In this document: positions 11,750-21,501 of the stretch, piece after piece | Position numbering within the stretch: position 1 is the stretch's first letter | Layout of the letters: each line of letters opens with the position of its first letter | Assembly (NCBI GenBank): GCA_013146195.2 | Contig: CM028379.1 | Coordinates: forward strand, 55,687,693-55,751,692 | Length of the DNA: 64,000 nucleotides | Origin: Codonopsis lanceolata | Taxonomy: Eukaryota > Streptophyta > Magnoliopsida > Asterales > Campanulaceae | Reading direction: 5' to 3' | Program-made: the position numbers and the translations under genes | The notes under the pieces: generated by a model | The model's input: the letters and a program-made list of their open reading frames with translations, nothing else | Database searches by the model: none | What the model was told of the DNA's origin: nothing

Positions 11750-12270
11750 CAAGGTTCTAAAAATCGTTAGGCGGCACACTAGCGCCTAGAGGATTAGTCG
11801 GAGTATAATCGGGGCCTAGAATTAAGACATAATTACCATTTTTTTGATAATTTACATCAAAGATCAAACACATTGAATACAAATTTAATTTTTTTTATGT
11901 TTGTCATTTTATCAAACACTTGTCTATATTTGTAAAATGAACAAAAATATACAAACCTACCATTAATCCCAATTTTCAACAACCCCACAGCAATAAACCA
12001 TCCAAGTTTAGAACTAAAAACAAAAAAGATATTACTCCAGTTCTCCCCCCATTACCTCCCTCTCTGCCTCACCATTACCACTCCCCCTTCCTTCTTCGGT
12101 CACCGCATGCCACAAAATCAAAGCTATAAAAATAAATTAAGGTCGGCGAGGTTTGGCGTAGACACTGACTTGGTCGATAAGGCGGCAACTAAGAAAGTCG
12201 CGGCGGTAGAGAGGGGCCTAGCGCCTAGGCGGGGCCTAGGCGGAGCTAGGCAAGAAGTTTTAGAACACTG
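11750..12270. mobile_element. Nonautonomous hAT MITE with GCGCCTAGGCG subterminal repeats
   Basis: The 8-bp duplication CTAACTAG flanks it (11742-11749 and 12271-12278). The ends are CAAGGTTCTAAAA and, read on the other strand, CAGTGTTCTAAAA. Subterminal regions are rich in gcgcctag and cgcctaggc words on both sides. It is 521 bp and non-coding, nested within the larger hAT downstream of its transposase. Confidence 0.88.
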
Positions 12271-12619
12271 CTAACTAGAGGTTGAAATTAATCTAACTTG
12301 GACTAGTACAGACTTGTGAAAATAAAGCGGTGTGTAACAAAGATGCTGTAATTTTCATAAAATTAGAACAAAAGATAATGAAAACTATTAAAAACTCATT
12401 AGATGACAAAGGAAATAAAAAGAACAAAAGAATACACACCTGAGATATTGAAACAAATTTAAGTCAAGGGAGATGAAAAAACACTTGCATATATTTAGGG
12501 TCTTGCGTAATACCTGAAACCAAAAAAGAAAAAAAAAGTAGAAATGAATTAGATTAAGCAATTAACTAAAATTAAAACAACAAAAATACTTTTAGAACAT
12601 GTAAACCTCTTACTTGATT

Positions 12620-14689
12620 CTATGTTATCCATATTTTCCTCTGTTTCAACATAAAGAGATGGAGCCGGTAACCAATCTTAAGCACAAATCAAAGCCTCTG
12701 CCACCTTGGGACTTAATGAACTACGAAACTGATCAAGTACACATCCACCGGTGCTAAAAGCAGATTCTAAAGCAATGGTAATCACAGAAATGGCCATCAC
12801 ATCTCGTGCCATCAAAGAAAGTACCCGAAACCGATACCTATAACAATTCACTTCCCACCACTTCAAGATATCAAAAGTTTCACTAGGTAATTTTTTTATA
12901 TTCACTTCATCTAAATACATCTCCAATTCAGACTTAGAACCCCCTATGTCAACTTCGTCATGCCAAAATTGTTTTTCAAAAGAAAAATGTTCATCCTCAA
13001 CCATCCCTTCACCTTGGTTATCTTCATTGTCAATCGAGCTCTCACCAACTTTACTCGAGTCAAAACTAGAATCAATTAACTCGTTATAAGCATATAAACG
13101 ACTCAATGTATCCTTAAGTTTTTTCTCCAACTTAGTCACCACTTCTTTTGGGTAAATTTTCCCATAACAATAAATCACATACTTAAATTTGTAGCAATTT
13201 GTAAAGGATCAACACTACGGCAACCAATAGCATCATGTTTATTTGTAACAAGGATCCAACACTATCAAGGTCTCCCCAATGTTTATTTTATCTTAAGGTC
13301 AAATCCCCAATTATCACCCATCAAATTCAAAGCCATGTTTTTCAATGTGTTATCTGACTGACTTCGATTCGACCAACTTTCTAATGAGTTCATGAATCTT
13401 AATCACATCATGAAAATAAGAATTAGAGGTAACATAAAGTGACCCTGACAACTTATTTGTAACTTCATAGAATGTTTTCAAGAACTTGCAAAAAATAGTG
13501 GCATTTCTTCAATCATACTCCTCGGGAACCTTATCTTTAAGCTCAAGATGAAAATTAGGATCCATATCCTCAAACCTTTCAAATGACTTTTGAAATTTAA
13601 GTGCAGTCTCCAACATAAGGTAAGTGTAGTTCCACCAAGTTGGGACATCTAGAACCAAATTGTTTTTGTAAGGGTTTTCATATAATTCACAACAAGTCTT
13701 AAATTGTTCAACTCTTTGTGGAGAACCCCTAATGTACCTCACAGCTAAACGGATCCTTTCAATTGAACATGCCTCCTCTTTCATACTCACAATTAAATTC
13801 AAAATATGTGAACAACACCTCATGCGAAAAAACTCACCATCTAAAACAAAAGCCTTTTTTTGGAAAGCTTTTTCTTCATGTGAGCGATCGCAGTATCATT
13901 AGAAGATGCATTATCAACAGTCATTGTGAAGACTTTATTTATTCCCCACTCAAGCATACATGATTCAATGGCATTTCCAATTGCTACACCCTAATGACTA
14001 GAAAATGGTAGAAAAATTCAATATCCTTTTCTGCAATTTCCAATTGTGATCAATAAAGTGCGCAGCGAAAACCATATAGCTCAAATTTTGCATAGATGTC
14101 CATGTATCGGTCGTGAGGCAAACTCTATGAGCATGAAAAGCCAAAGCAAATTTCAATTGAATTTTCAAATCACCATACAATCACAAGCAATCTTTAGCAA
14201 TTGTAATACGAGATACTAATTGCAATCTAGGCATACCAACACTACATAAATTTTTGAAACCTTGAAGCTCAATGAAACTAAAAGGGAGCTCATCAACTAC
14301 AATCATTTTAGCAATAGCCTTTCGACACTCAACTTGGTCAAACTTCCAAGAAATTAATTTGCTTTCCTCTTCCTCAGTCTTGAATGATTCTAATGTTTTT
14401 TGTGAGCCCATAGTGTAGAAGTAGCTGTGGTATTCCCATACACCCCCTTACAATAATTACAAACAGAATGATGATATTTTTTTTTATCATTTCCTCCGAC
14501 AAAAATTTTCTCAAAGTGTTGCCAAATTTCAGATTTATACCTTTTGGATTTTACCGAAAAAGTCATCTCTGTAGGTGTAGGTGTAGTTGAATCAGTGATA
14601 TTATGAGCTTCAGTGCCACTTGAACCTCCAACTAAATCAACAACTTTTTTTATCTTTTTAAGATTCCTATGTAGCCTGAAAAAGTACAA
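12620..14689 (-). pseudogene. hAT transposase (Ac/DAYSLEEPER-like), decayed
   Basis: Reading on the minus strand from about 14689: an N-terminal BED zinc finger (KSEIWQHFEKI, then CNYCKGVYG and a WAHKKH end), the RNase-H-like core start (CLTTDTWTSMQNLSYM, 14000-14180), the cysteine/His segment RCCSHILNLIV (13823 onward) with the VPTWWNYTYLML motif (NVPTRWNSTY in the family), and the C-terminal hAT dimerisation domain (WWEVNCYRYRFRVLSLMARD, then ESAFSTGG, 12680-12900). At least four frame changes separate these pieces. A stop at 12678-12680 replaces a Gln in the ICAQDWL motif. The family function is cut-and-paste transposition in the nucleus. All domains are recognisable but the gene is inactive. 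Confidence 0.88.
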
Positions 14690-15594
14690 AATTAATAAAT
14701 TTAGGGGTTATGATAGTCAACAGATAGATACAGCATCCATGAACTGACCAAAATGCTCCTGCCATCATGTAACCCCAAAAACCTGTATTTTTCTAAAACA
14801 AATTCATCATATCAGGCTAAATTATTTTTTCCACAAATGCTCAATTCAAAAGCCGCTTGAAAAGTTGTGTCACTAATTAATTAATGTCTTCTATTTATTG
14901 GTGACACTATTGAAATTTTTTAATTTAGGTTCTTTTTAAAGCAGCATTCATTCAAAAGAAAATTGATTTATTGGAATTAAAAAAAATCAAATGCAAGCAG
15001 TCTGAAAAACAAGAAAACAAACTGTTTTAAAGACCGTGAGAGAGCGAGTATTAACTGTTCTAAACAAACTATTATTTAAAAGACATAAAAATTAATTAAA
15101 TTCTTAAAAAGTCACAAAAATTAAACAACAAAATTTCTTAAAATGGTAGACATAAACATAACATATAGTAATAGATCGAGAAGGAACCAAGTCAACCAAC
15201 ATCAACATATTAAGAGGGAGGGAGAAACTTATGGAGAAAGTGGGAGACAGAGTGAGACAGAGTGAGAGAGGGAAGTTGACGATGAAAGCTTACCATAGTA
15301 GCTGTGGAGACTGGAGAGTGAGATGATTATGGCGATGGCGACGGCAATGCGAGATCTTGTGAAGTTGCGAGTGAGTGAAGACTAAAGACCGTGAGAGAGC
15401 GAGTTTTGCGAGCGAGATTGTGAGGGAGCCAGAAGGCGTGACTGTGCAAGCGCCAACGAGCACGATGGTTTAAGGTTTGGTCCGCGAGACGGTGAGAGAG
15501 AGTCAGAGATTAGGGGGATTTTCAAAATTTGGATATTGTGAATGAACTGTTGAAGTGTGAAAGACTCTTAAATCTTTAAAGTTTAAGACTTTAA

Positions 15595-16535
15595 GGCTCC
15601 GTTTGTTTCACGAAAAATAACTTTTGAAAAACGTTTTCCTCATTTTTTGGTGTTTGGTAACCTTAGAAAAATGCAGTCAACGTAAAATATTTTCCGAGTC
15701 AACGGAAAATGAAGGCTTCTTTTCCGGAAAATGACTTACAGATTCATTTTCCGTAAGTCATTTTCCAAATGTTCGGGCACCCTCCGCCCCCTTTCACAAT
15801 TGCACATATTTACTTACACACACAATATTTCACTCAACAAATAAATTGTTTAGAAATATAAATGAAGTTTGTGCATACTATTTATAAATTATGATTTTAA
15901 TAAATGCTTACTACGTTCTAAAATTAGTGTCACCCATATTATTTAGGAACATCCTAACCATTGTCAATTTTTCTATTTTAAAACGTTTTTTTATATCAAT
16001 TATCAAAAAAAATATTTGTAATTGTGAGATTGAAAAAAGATAGACATTGATTTGACACCACTAATGATTAATTGAGAGTTACTAAAGAAAAATAACTTAA
16101 AGTTCAACACTATTTTATATTCAATATGTGCATTAATATTATAATTTTTTTTTGTATTTATTCATATATAGTTTTCCATAATATTTTCTAGAGACATGCT
16201 AAACATTGTCTATTTTCTATTTTAAAACGTTTTTTTTTCTTATCAATTATCAAAAAAATTATTTGTAATTGTGAGATTAAAAAAAGATGAACCTTATTAA
16301 AAAAAGATGGTCCGTATTGATTTTCTAGGGACATCTTAAACATTGTTTAGTTTCTATTTTTATTTTTGTATTTATTCATATATTGTTTTCCGTTATATTT
16401 TCCGTGTGTTTGCCAAACACCCGTAAATGTTTTCTGACATATTTTCAAAAGATTTACCAAACACCTGAAAATGAAATCTTTTAATTTTCCGAAAATCATT
16501 TTCTGAAAATGATTTTCCCTAAAACAAACGGAGCC
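15595..16535. mobile_element. Tourist/PIF-Harbinger-type element (941 bp)
   Basis: Terminal repeats GGCTCCGTTTGTTT and AAACAAACGGAGCC are perfect inverted repeats, flanked by TAA on both sides (15592-15594 and 16536-16538), the 3-bp duplication of PIF/Harbinger. The interior is AT-rich with repeated ttttccggaaaatgactt-type words and two copies of a ~70-bp segment (about 15958-16030 and 16203-16278). There is no ORF. It sits upstream of the hAT transposase 5' end. Confidence 0.85.
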
Positions 16536-16599
16536 TAAGTCACCCACACCCACCGTCCAAAACAACAAAGTGAAAGTGACTTAGAGTTAATTATATTAT

Positions 16600-16605
<6 letters not shown>

Positions 16606-16660
<55 letters not shown>
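16606..16660. repeat. (TA)n microsatellite
   Basis: About 27 uninterrupted TA units, lying just left of the Pack-MULE, whose AT-rich target duplication is in the same stretch. Confidence 0.95.
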
Positions 16661-16664
<4 letters not shown>

Positions 16665-16690
16665 ATTTTATATAGTATATATAATATATA

Positions 16691-16953
16691 GGCCAAAATA
16701 CAAATTTCCCCCCAAAGTATACACTCAATCTCAGATCACTACCCAACTTAAGTTTTGTGCCAATTTGGTATCTGATGTTGATATTTGTGTCAATTAACTC
16801 CCCCGGCCCAACGTCTGTTAAAGAAAAAACGTTAACTTTCACGTGTTTCTGCATATGATGGGTAATTTCGTCATTTCCTTTTGGGTTAAGTTAGCTGGGT
16901 GGGTATTTTGTTCCTGATGTGAATGCACTACAAAACGGGGCACTCGCATAATG
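16691..16953. repeat. Left TIR of the Pack-MULE
   Basis: Pairs with 17763-18040 in inverted orientation. The innermost 15 bases, gggcactcgcataat, end at the start codon of the kinase fragment and match in reverse the kinase codons at about 17763-17777. Confidence 0.9.
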
Positions 16954-17797
16954 GACGACCTATCCGGCGTCGGATCCCCCGACGAACCTCACCACCTCAT
17001 CAACGGCAGCCGCAACACAATATTCAGAAAGTACGAGATGGGCAGGCTACTGGGCCAAGGTACCTTCGCAAAGGTCTACTATGCTAAAAACCTCGATACA
17101 TCCGAAAGCGTCGCCATTAAAGTCATCAACAAAGACCATGTCAAGAAGGAAGGCATGATGGATCAAATCCAGCATAATCTCGGCCATACGCTTAGTTCGT
17201 CACCGAACGTCGTCGAATTGAAAGAAGCCATGGCCACTAAGCGAAAAATCTTCTTCGTCATGGAATACATTAAAGGCGGCGAACTCTTCGCCAAGGTCGC
17301 TAAAGGCAAACTCAAAGAGGATATCGCCAGAAAGTACTTTCAACAATTAATCGTGCCATCGACTTCGTCACAGCCGGCATCTCCCACCGCGATCCGAAAC
17401 CCGAGAATTTGCTCCTCGACGAGAATGAAAACCTGAAAGTTTCCGATTTCGGGTTGTCATCGCATCGATCACCGAGAAACGACGGCGTTACATACCCGTG
17501 TGGTACGCCGGCGTATGTAGCACCGGAGGTGCTACGAAAGAAAGGATAAGACGGGGCAAAAGCGGATATTTGGTCTTGTGGGGTAATTTTGTATGTTTTG
17601 TTAGCTGGTTTTCTTCCATTTCAGGAGGAGAATTTGATGAAAATGTATAGAAAAGTATTTAAGGCAGAGTACGAATTTCCGCCGTGGTTTTCAACCGATG
17701 CGAGTAGACTGATTTCGAAGTTGCTGGTGGCGAATCCAACAAAAAGAATTACAATCGCGGGGATTATGCGAGTGCCCTGGTTTTTTGTTCCCCTGTT
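16951..17797 (+). pseudogene. Captured CIPK-type Ser/Thr kinase domain fragment
   Basis: The ATG at 16951 begins MDDLSGVGSPDE, then KYEMGRLLGQGTFAKVYYAK (Gly-rich loop), VAIKVI (ATP-binding Lys), FFVMEYIKGGELF, HRD with Asp present (HRDPKPEN; family has Leu where this has Pro), DFGLSS, YVAPEVL, DIWSCGVILYVLLAGFLPF, and RITIAGIMRVPWF near the end of the kinase lobe. This order and wording match CBL-interacting kinases (SnRK3). The C-terminal NAF/FISL and PPI domains are absent. Damage: part of the alphaC region is scrambled (about 17160-17205), a 1-nt shift near 17352, and a stop at about 17547-17549 in the KGYDGAK motif. In relatives the protein decodes calcium signals with CBL sensors. Here it is a decayed copy inside a transposon, unlikely to be active. 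Confidence 0.88.
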
Positions 17798-18040
17798 TTG
17801 TAGTGTATTCACATTGGGGACAAAATACCCAGTCAGCTGACTTAACCCAATAGGAAATGACAAAATTACCCATCACGTGCAAGAGCACGTGAGAGTTAAC
17901 GTTTTTTCTTTAACAGACGTTGGGCTGGGGGAGTTAATTGACACAAATGGCAACATCAGATACCAAATTGGTACAAAACTTAAGTTGGGTAGTGATCTGG
18001 GATTGAGTGTATACTTCGGGGGGAAATTTGTATTTTGGCC
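17763..18040. repeat. Right TIR of the Pack-MULE
   Basis: The inverted partner of 16691-16953. It holds an extra ~18 bp (ggttttttgttcccct region, about 17778-17797) that the left arm lacks. Confidence 0.9.
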
Positions 18041-18257
18041 TAATATATAAATATATATTATAAAATCATATATTAATATTTTAATATGGTTATTCGGATC
18101 AGTTTGGTTTCAAAGCAAAAGCCGCAAATCGAACCGAATCGACCGATTTATAAAAGTTACAAAACCAAACCGAACCGTCCCTCGTCAAAACCGAACCAAA
18201 CCTATCGATTCGATTCAATTCGATTTCGCAATTTGGCGATTCGGACTTACACCCTTA

Positions 18258-18426
18258 TGCTTATGTTGTGGGTAATGATAATGAGATATCCGATGATGAT
18301 ATAGTGAATTTTGCTTTATTTGCAGATTGTGATCCAGTTAACTTTGATGAGGCATCTTGTGATGATCATTGGATTCAAGCAATGAATGATGAGATTCATG
18401 TGATAGAGAAGAATAATACATGAGAG
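18258..18426 (+). pseudogene. Copia RT, N-terminal start
   Basis: Directly after the hAT duplication the copia frame resumes and reaches the RT start motif, HWIQAMNDEIHVIEKNNT, where copia RTs have 'W..AM..EI.A...N.TW'. The expected Trp after NNT is a TGA stop (18421-18423). Four bases later the Tat LTR begins, so only the first few dozen RT residues remain. Confidence 0.85.
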
Positions 18427-18773
18427 TATAGACACCTCAATTTCGTACCCCGAGTACGTAACTTTGGCATGTGATATCAAGACCTGTTAAAACTTAACAA
18501 ATGTTATGTTACAGGATATAAAAATGCAAAAGGCAAAACAGGATGCACAAAACAGTAAAATGCAAGGGCTAAAAGTGTCAAAAGAGGCTGAAATTTGGAA
18601 GGCTGGCGCGGCCAAAAGGGATCCTTGGTGCGGTGCCAAAGGGCTGGTTCCGGCGCCCAAGGTGCTACAGTGCACCCCAAAGTTAATGCATTGCACAATT
18701 CCTGAAGCACGCGGTACAAGCTGGTGAAGCATAAAGAGAATTTCACAAATCCCAGCGATGTCCCTCTCTCAGC

Positions 18774-18783
18774 CTATAAATAG
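18774..18783 (+). promoter_or_regulatory. TATA box of the Tat1 LTR
   Basis: CTATAAATAG, about 350 bp into the LTR and ~110 bp after the GC-rich repeats. A start near 18810 would define R. Confidence 0.6.
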
Positions 18784-19674
18784 AAGACCCCGGGTTCACT
18801 TTCAGTGATCGAAAAAACACACAAAAAAATTACGCAGTGCGTTGTTATTACGATGTGAGAATAAGTGAGCGATCCTGAGATAGTGAGCGCCCCCTCCTAT
18901 AAAGCCTCGAAACTCCCCCAAAACTCCTCCAAACACAAAACCAACCGGTCAAAGTGATTCTTAGCCCCCAGCTAGGTAAACACCCTATTTCTCCGGTCCA
19001 AAAATCTCGAAAAGAGTAGTTGCTCTGCCTGAGTAAAAAGGCCAAATCCGCCAGAAACAAGCAGTTGTTCTGCCCGATTTCCGCCAGCAGTAAGCACGCA
19101 GCAGCAAAAAAGCAAGTAGTTGCTCCGCCCGTTTTACGGTGCCCAGAAGCAACCGTCAGAAGTAGTCACCCTGCCCGAACCGCAACAGCAGCAGCAGCAA
19201 AAAAGACTCTTTCTTTCGAGAAGGACAGAACGAGCACACCACGCTCTAAAAAAAGCTATTTTTCATCCGGCCCAATGTAAAAATATAAGCCGTTGTGCTG
19301 CCCAGATTTATTTAGAAAATAGCATTAAAAAGAGCCATTATTATGACAAAATATTTTTAAGTGTATTTGTAAATTATTGGAAGGAGGCGGCTGCAAGTCC
19401 GTAAATAATGTAAATATGGATGTATTTGTTTTCTTTTCTCTCTCTTTAATGCTTTATTTATTTGCTAGATAAATATAACAAAAAACACACTTTATCCAAA
19501 AACTGTTTTTGAGACTGAAAGGGCGAGTTGGGTGCCTAGCACCTTCCCAACTCGTAATTTAGCCTCCGAACCTGTGTTTTGCATTCTCTGGTTTTATTTT
19601 TGGTTTTTTCTTTATTTTCTCCTTAAAATAAAGATGACGAATCTGTCAAAACATTTTGGATCACAGTGAAGCCT

Positions 19675-20150
19675 TGCAACATCCTTTCTTATTATTTTCC
19701 GTTTTCCCCTAAAAAAGGGAGAGTGGGAATGAAAGGGTGATGTATTCATGCATCCTGTTATCTCCTAAAAAAGGGATAACTTAATACAAAAAACTCAAAG
19801 CACTCATAATGATCTGAAATAGGCCTTAAAGTAATTTTTATAAAGTCCATAGTGGGGCCCGCAACATCCTTTCTTGCACTTTCTAGCTTCCCCTACACAA
19901 GGGAAGATGCGAATGAAAGGGTGATGTATTCATGTATCCTATTATCCCCTAAAAAAGGGATAACCTGATACAGAAAACCCAAAGCTCCCATAACAGACCA
20001 AAAATCACTGAAGTGACCGAGGCGTATTCAACACGCTTCCTGACAGCACTCTTTCCGCATTTTTAATTTCGTCTTTCCTTAGACAAGGGAGGGTGGAATG
20101 GAAAGCGTGGTGTCCGCACTGCACGTCACGCACCCCTAACCAAGGGCGCG
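19675..20150. repeat. ~183-bp tandem repeat in the Tat1 LTR (2 clear units, 1 diverged)
   Basis: Units start near 19675, 19861 and 20041. The first two share gcaacatcctttctt, gaatgaaagggtgatgtatt, and a cctaaaaaagggata stem-loop. The third is diverged (gacagcactctttccgc) and GC-rich. Confidence 0.75.
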
Positions 20151-20182
20151 CGGGGCGCTGGCCGCATCCGGAGCACCCACAG

Positions 20183-20200
20183 TGGCGACTCAGCTGGGGA
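20183..20200 (+). other. Primer binding site of Tat1 (tRNA-Arg type)
   Basis: TGGCGACTCAGCTGGGGA follows the LTR end after one base. It matches the TGGCGACTC..CTGGGGA site known from Ogre/Tat elements, read as complementary to tRNA-Arg. Confidence 0.85.
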
Positions 20201-20921
20201 GATCGTTTTTATTTTAAATAAAAATGGAGGGCTACACTCAGTTAAAAAAAAATCTTTTGTTTCTGGCTAAAGTATGATTGTTATATTTCTTTAAGCATTT
20301 GAATATTGCTTTCTTCTACATCCGTGTATATATTTGTGGATATGATCCTCCATCTTGTAGCAGTTTCGTTCCAGTTATCATTACAGGTATATTTAAGAAT
20401 ATACATTTTCAAAAAAAATTAAAAAAAATCAATATACAATAAATTTCCGAGCAGCATAACAAAAGGGCTGGGGCTTTATTTTTATTTTTGCTTTATTTTC
20501 TGCTCTATAATATTATTCCGTTCTGTTTATTTTTATTATGCAAAATTTGTACATATTTTCATTCATTCTGTCATTTTATTTTGGGGATTAGGACAAATTT
20601 GTAATTAATAGGAATAGATAGATTCCTCATTTTTCTTTCTATTTCTTGATGTGATTTGCTTGCTTGCTCGCGCTCAAACTAAAAAAGTCGAGCAAATCTA
20701 CAAATAACAGCAAGACAGACCATATTTGTTTTCTTTTTCTGTTTTATATCTGAAAAAAAAAGAATTTACTGCTTTTTAGATGCCGCTCATACGCGCACAC
20801 ATGTAAATATATCCCGAACTGCTACCCTACACCTTGGTCAGCTTACCCCCAGCATAAGCCATCGTTAGATTGCATATAGATTATCAAGACACATCATAGA
20901 CCGACCGGTTTTTGCATCTCT

Positions 20922-21053
20922 GAATCATTGATCAGCCCCTGTGTGAAAAAGAAAAAAAAAGAAGAAAGATCGAGAAAGAAAAAAATCAAATATATATATA
21001 TATATATATAATGCGCAAGTGAATAAAAAAAATACGCAGGGGCTGATTGATTA
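20922..21053. repeat. Inverted repeat in the Tat1 leader
   Basis: Arms 20922-20945 and 21030-21053 share atcagcccctg and caggggctgat in inverted order, about 85 bp apart, with a short TA run (20990-21010) between them. It lies between the PBS and gag. The remainder of 20201-21501 shows no ORF of interest. An RNA dimerisation or packaging stem is possible, as is a small fold-back insertion. Confidence 0.6.
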
Positions 21054-21501
21054 TTTTCTGATTCTCGACTTAAACCACTTTGAATGGTGGATCCCAAAAA
21101 GGGTATATGCCCTTTCGCTTGGGATCAGTCTGATCTCGGGAAGTCGAAAGGCAGGCGGAATAAGAAGATCATATACTCTGGAGAAAGAATCCACTGTTCC
21201 AGGAATAGTCTTGAGACTGTCAAAACAATGCAGGTGCTTGTCCGGCCAATTATAGGAAATTAAATAATAATAATTAAAAAATACTAATAAGGACACGCTG
21301 TACTCCTAGCCCAGAAAGCCTTCAGTCAACCTTTCTGATACCTCCAAACCCATTTTCCTCAGAAACCTGGCCCGAATTTGGAAAGGCAGAAATAGTACTA
21401 GCCGGTTGATATGGGAAACAGACATAGAAATCTGATCGGAAAGTATTAGGGGCAGATCAGAAAAAGGCAGTATCAATTTAGAGGGTACAGATCTGAGCAG
21501 T

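Larger units (their letters stand above)
16691..18040. mobile_element. Pack-MULE: Mutator-like element with long TIRs carrying a kinase fragment
   Basis: A perfect 9-bp duplication TAATATATA flanks it (16682-16690 and 18041-18049). The terminal inverted repeats begin GGCCAAAATACAAATTTCCC and run about 260-280 bp (16691-16953 against 17763-18040), with few substitutions and one ~18-bp indel near the inner end. Long TIRs plus 9-bp duplications are the Mutator signature. There is no transposase; the interior is a host protein kinase segment, which defines a Pack-MULE. It is nested in the hAT element. Confidence 0.93.
11197..18257 (-). mobile_element. hAT-superfamily DNA transposon (7061 bp) with nested insertions
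   Basis: An 8-bp duplication TGCTTATG flanks the element exactly (11189-11196 and 18258-18265), the hAT hallmark. The termini are imperfect inverted repeats, TAGGAGTGTAA on the left and TAAGGGTGTAA when the right end is read on the minus strand, followed by subterminal ttcggttt and aaccgaac-type repeats on both sides. It carries a minus-strand Ac-like transposase (about 14689-12620). Without its three nested elements it would be about 4.2 kb, normal for an autonomous hAT. It sits in the copia element between integrase and RT. Confidence 0.93.
8081..18426 (+). mobile_element. Ty1/copia retrotransposon, interrupted; 3' part missing
   Basis: The order 5' LTR, tRNA-iMet PBS, gag, protease, integrase, RT is diagnostic of Ty1/copia (integrase before RT). 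The element occupies 8081-11196 and 18258-18426. Between them lies a hAT transposon with an 8-bp duplication; the frame stays in register from one side to the other apart from existing stops. At 18427 the LTR of a Tat element begins, so the rest of RT, RNase H and the 3' LTR are displaced outside this stretch. Every coding segment carries stops or frameshifts, so the element is dead. Confidence 0.9.
18427..20181 (+). repeat. 5' LTR of Tat1 (1755 bp)
   Basis: It begins tatagacacctcaatttcgt, with a probable TG to TA change at its first bases, and ends cacccaca just before the PBS. It contains GC-rich repeats near 18600-18665, a TATA box at 18774, and a ~183-bp tandem repeat in its 3' half. Confidence 0.75.

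Noticed and set aside
16951..17797. A functional kinase gene
   Set aside because: Frameshift, in-frame stop and missing regulatory domain, and it lies between MULE terminal repeats.
18487..18746. Minus- and plus-strand ORFs in the Tat1 LTR
   Set aside because: They overlap the U3 and TATA region, carry no motif, and differ in all frames; a promoter is the better explanation.
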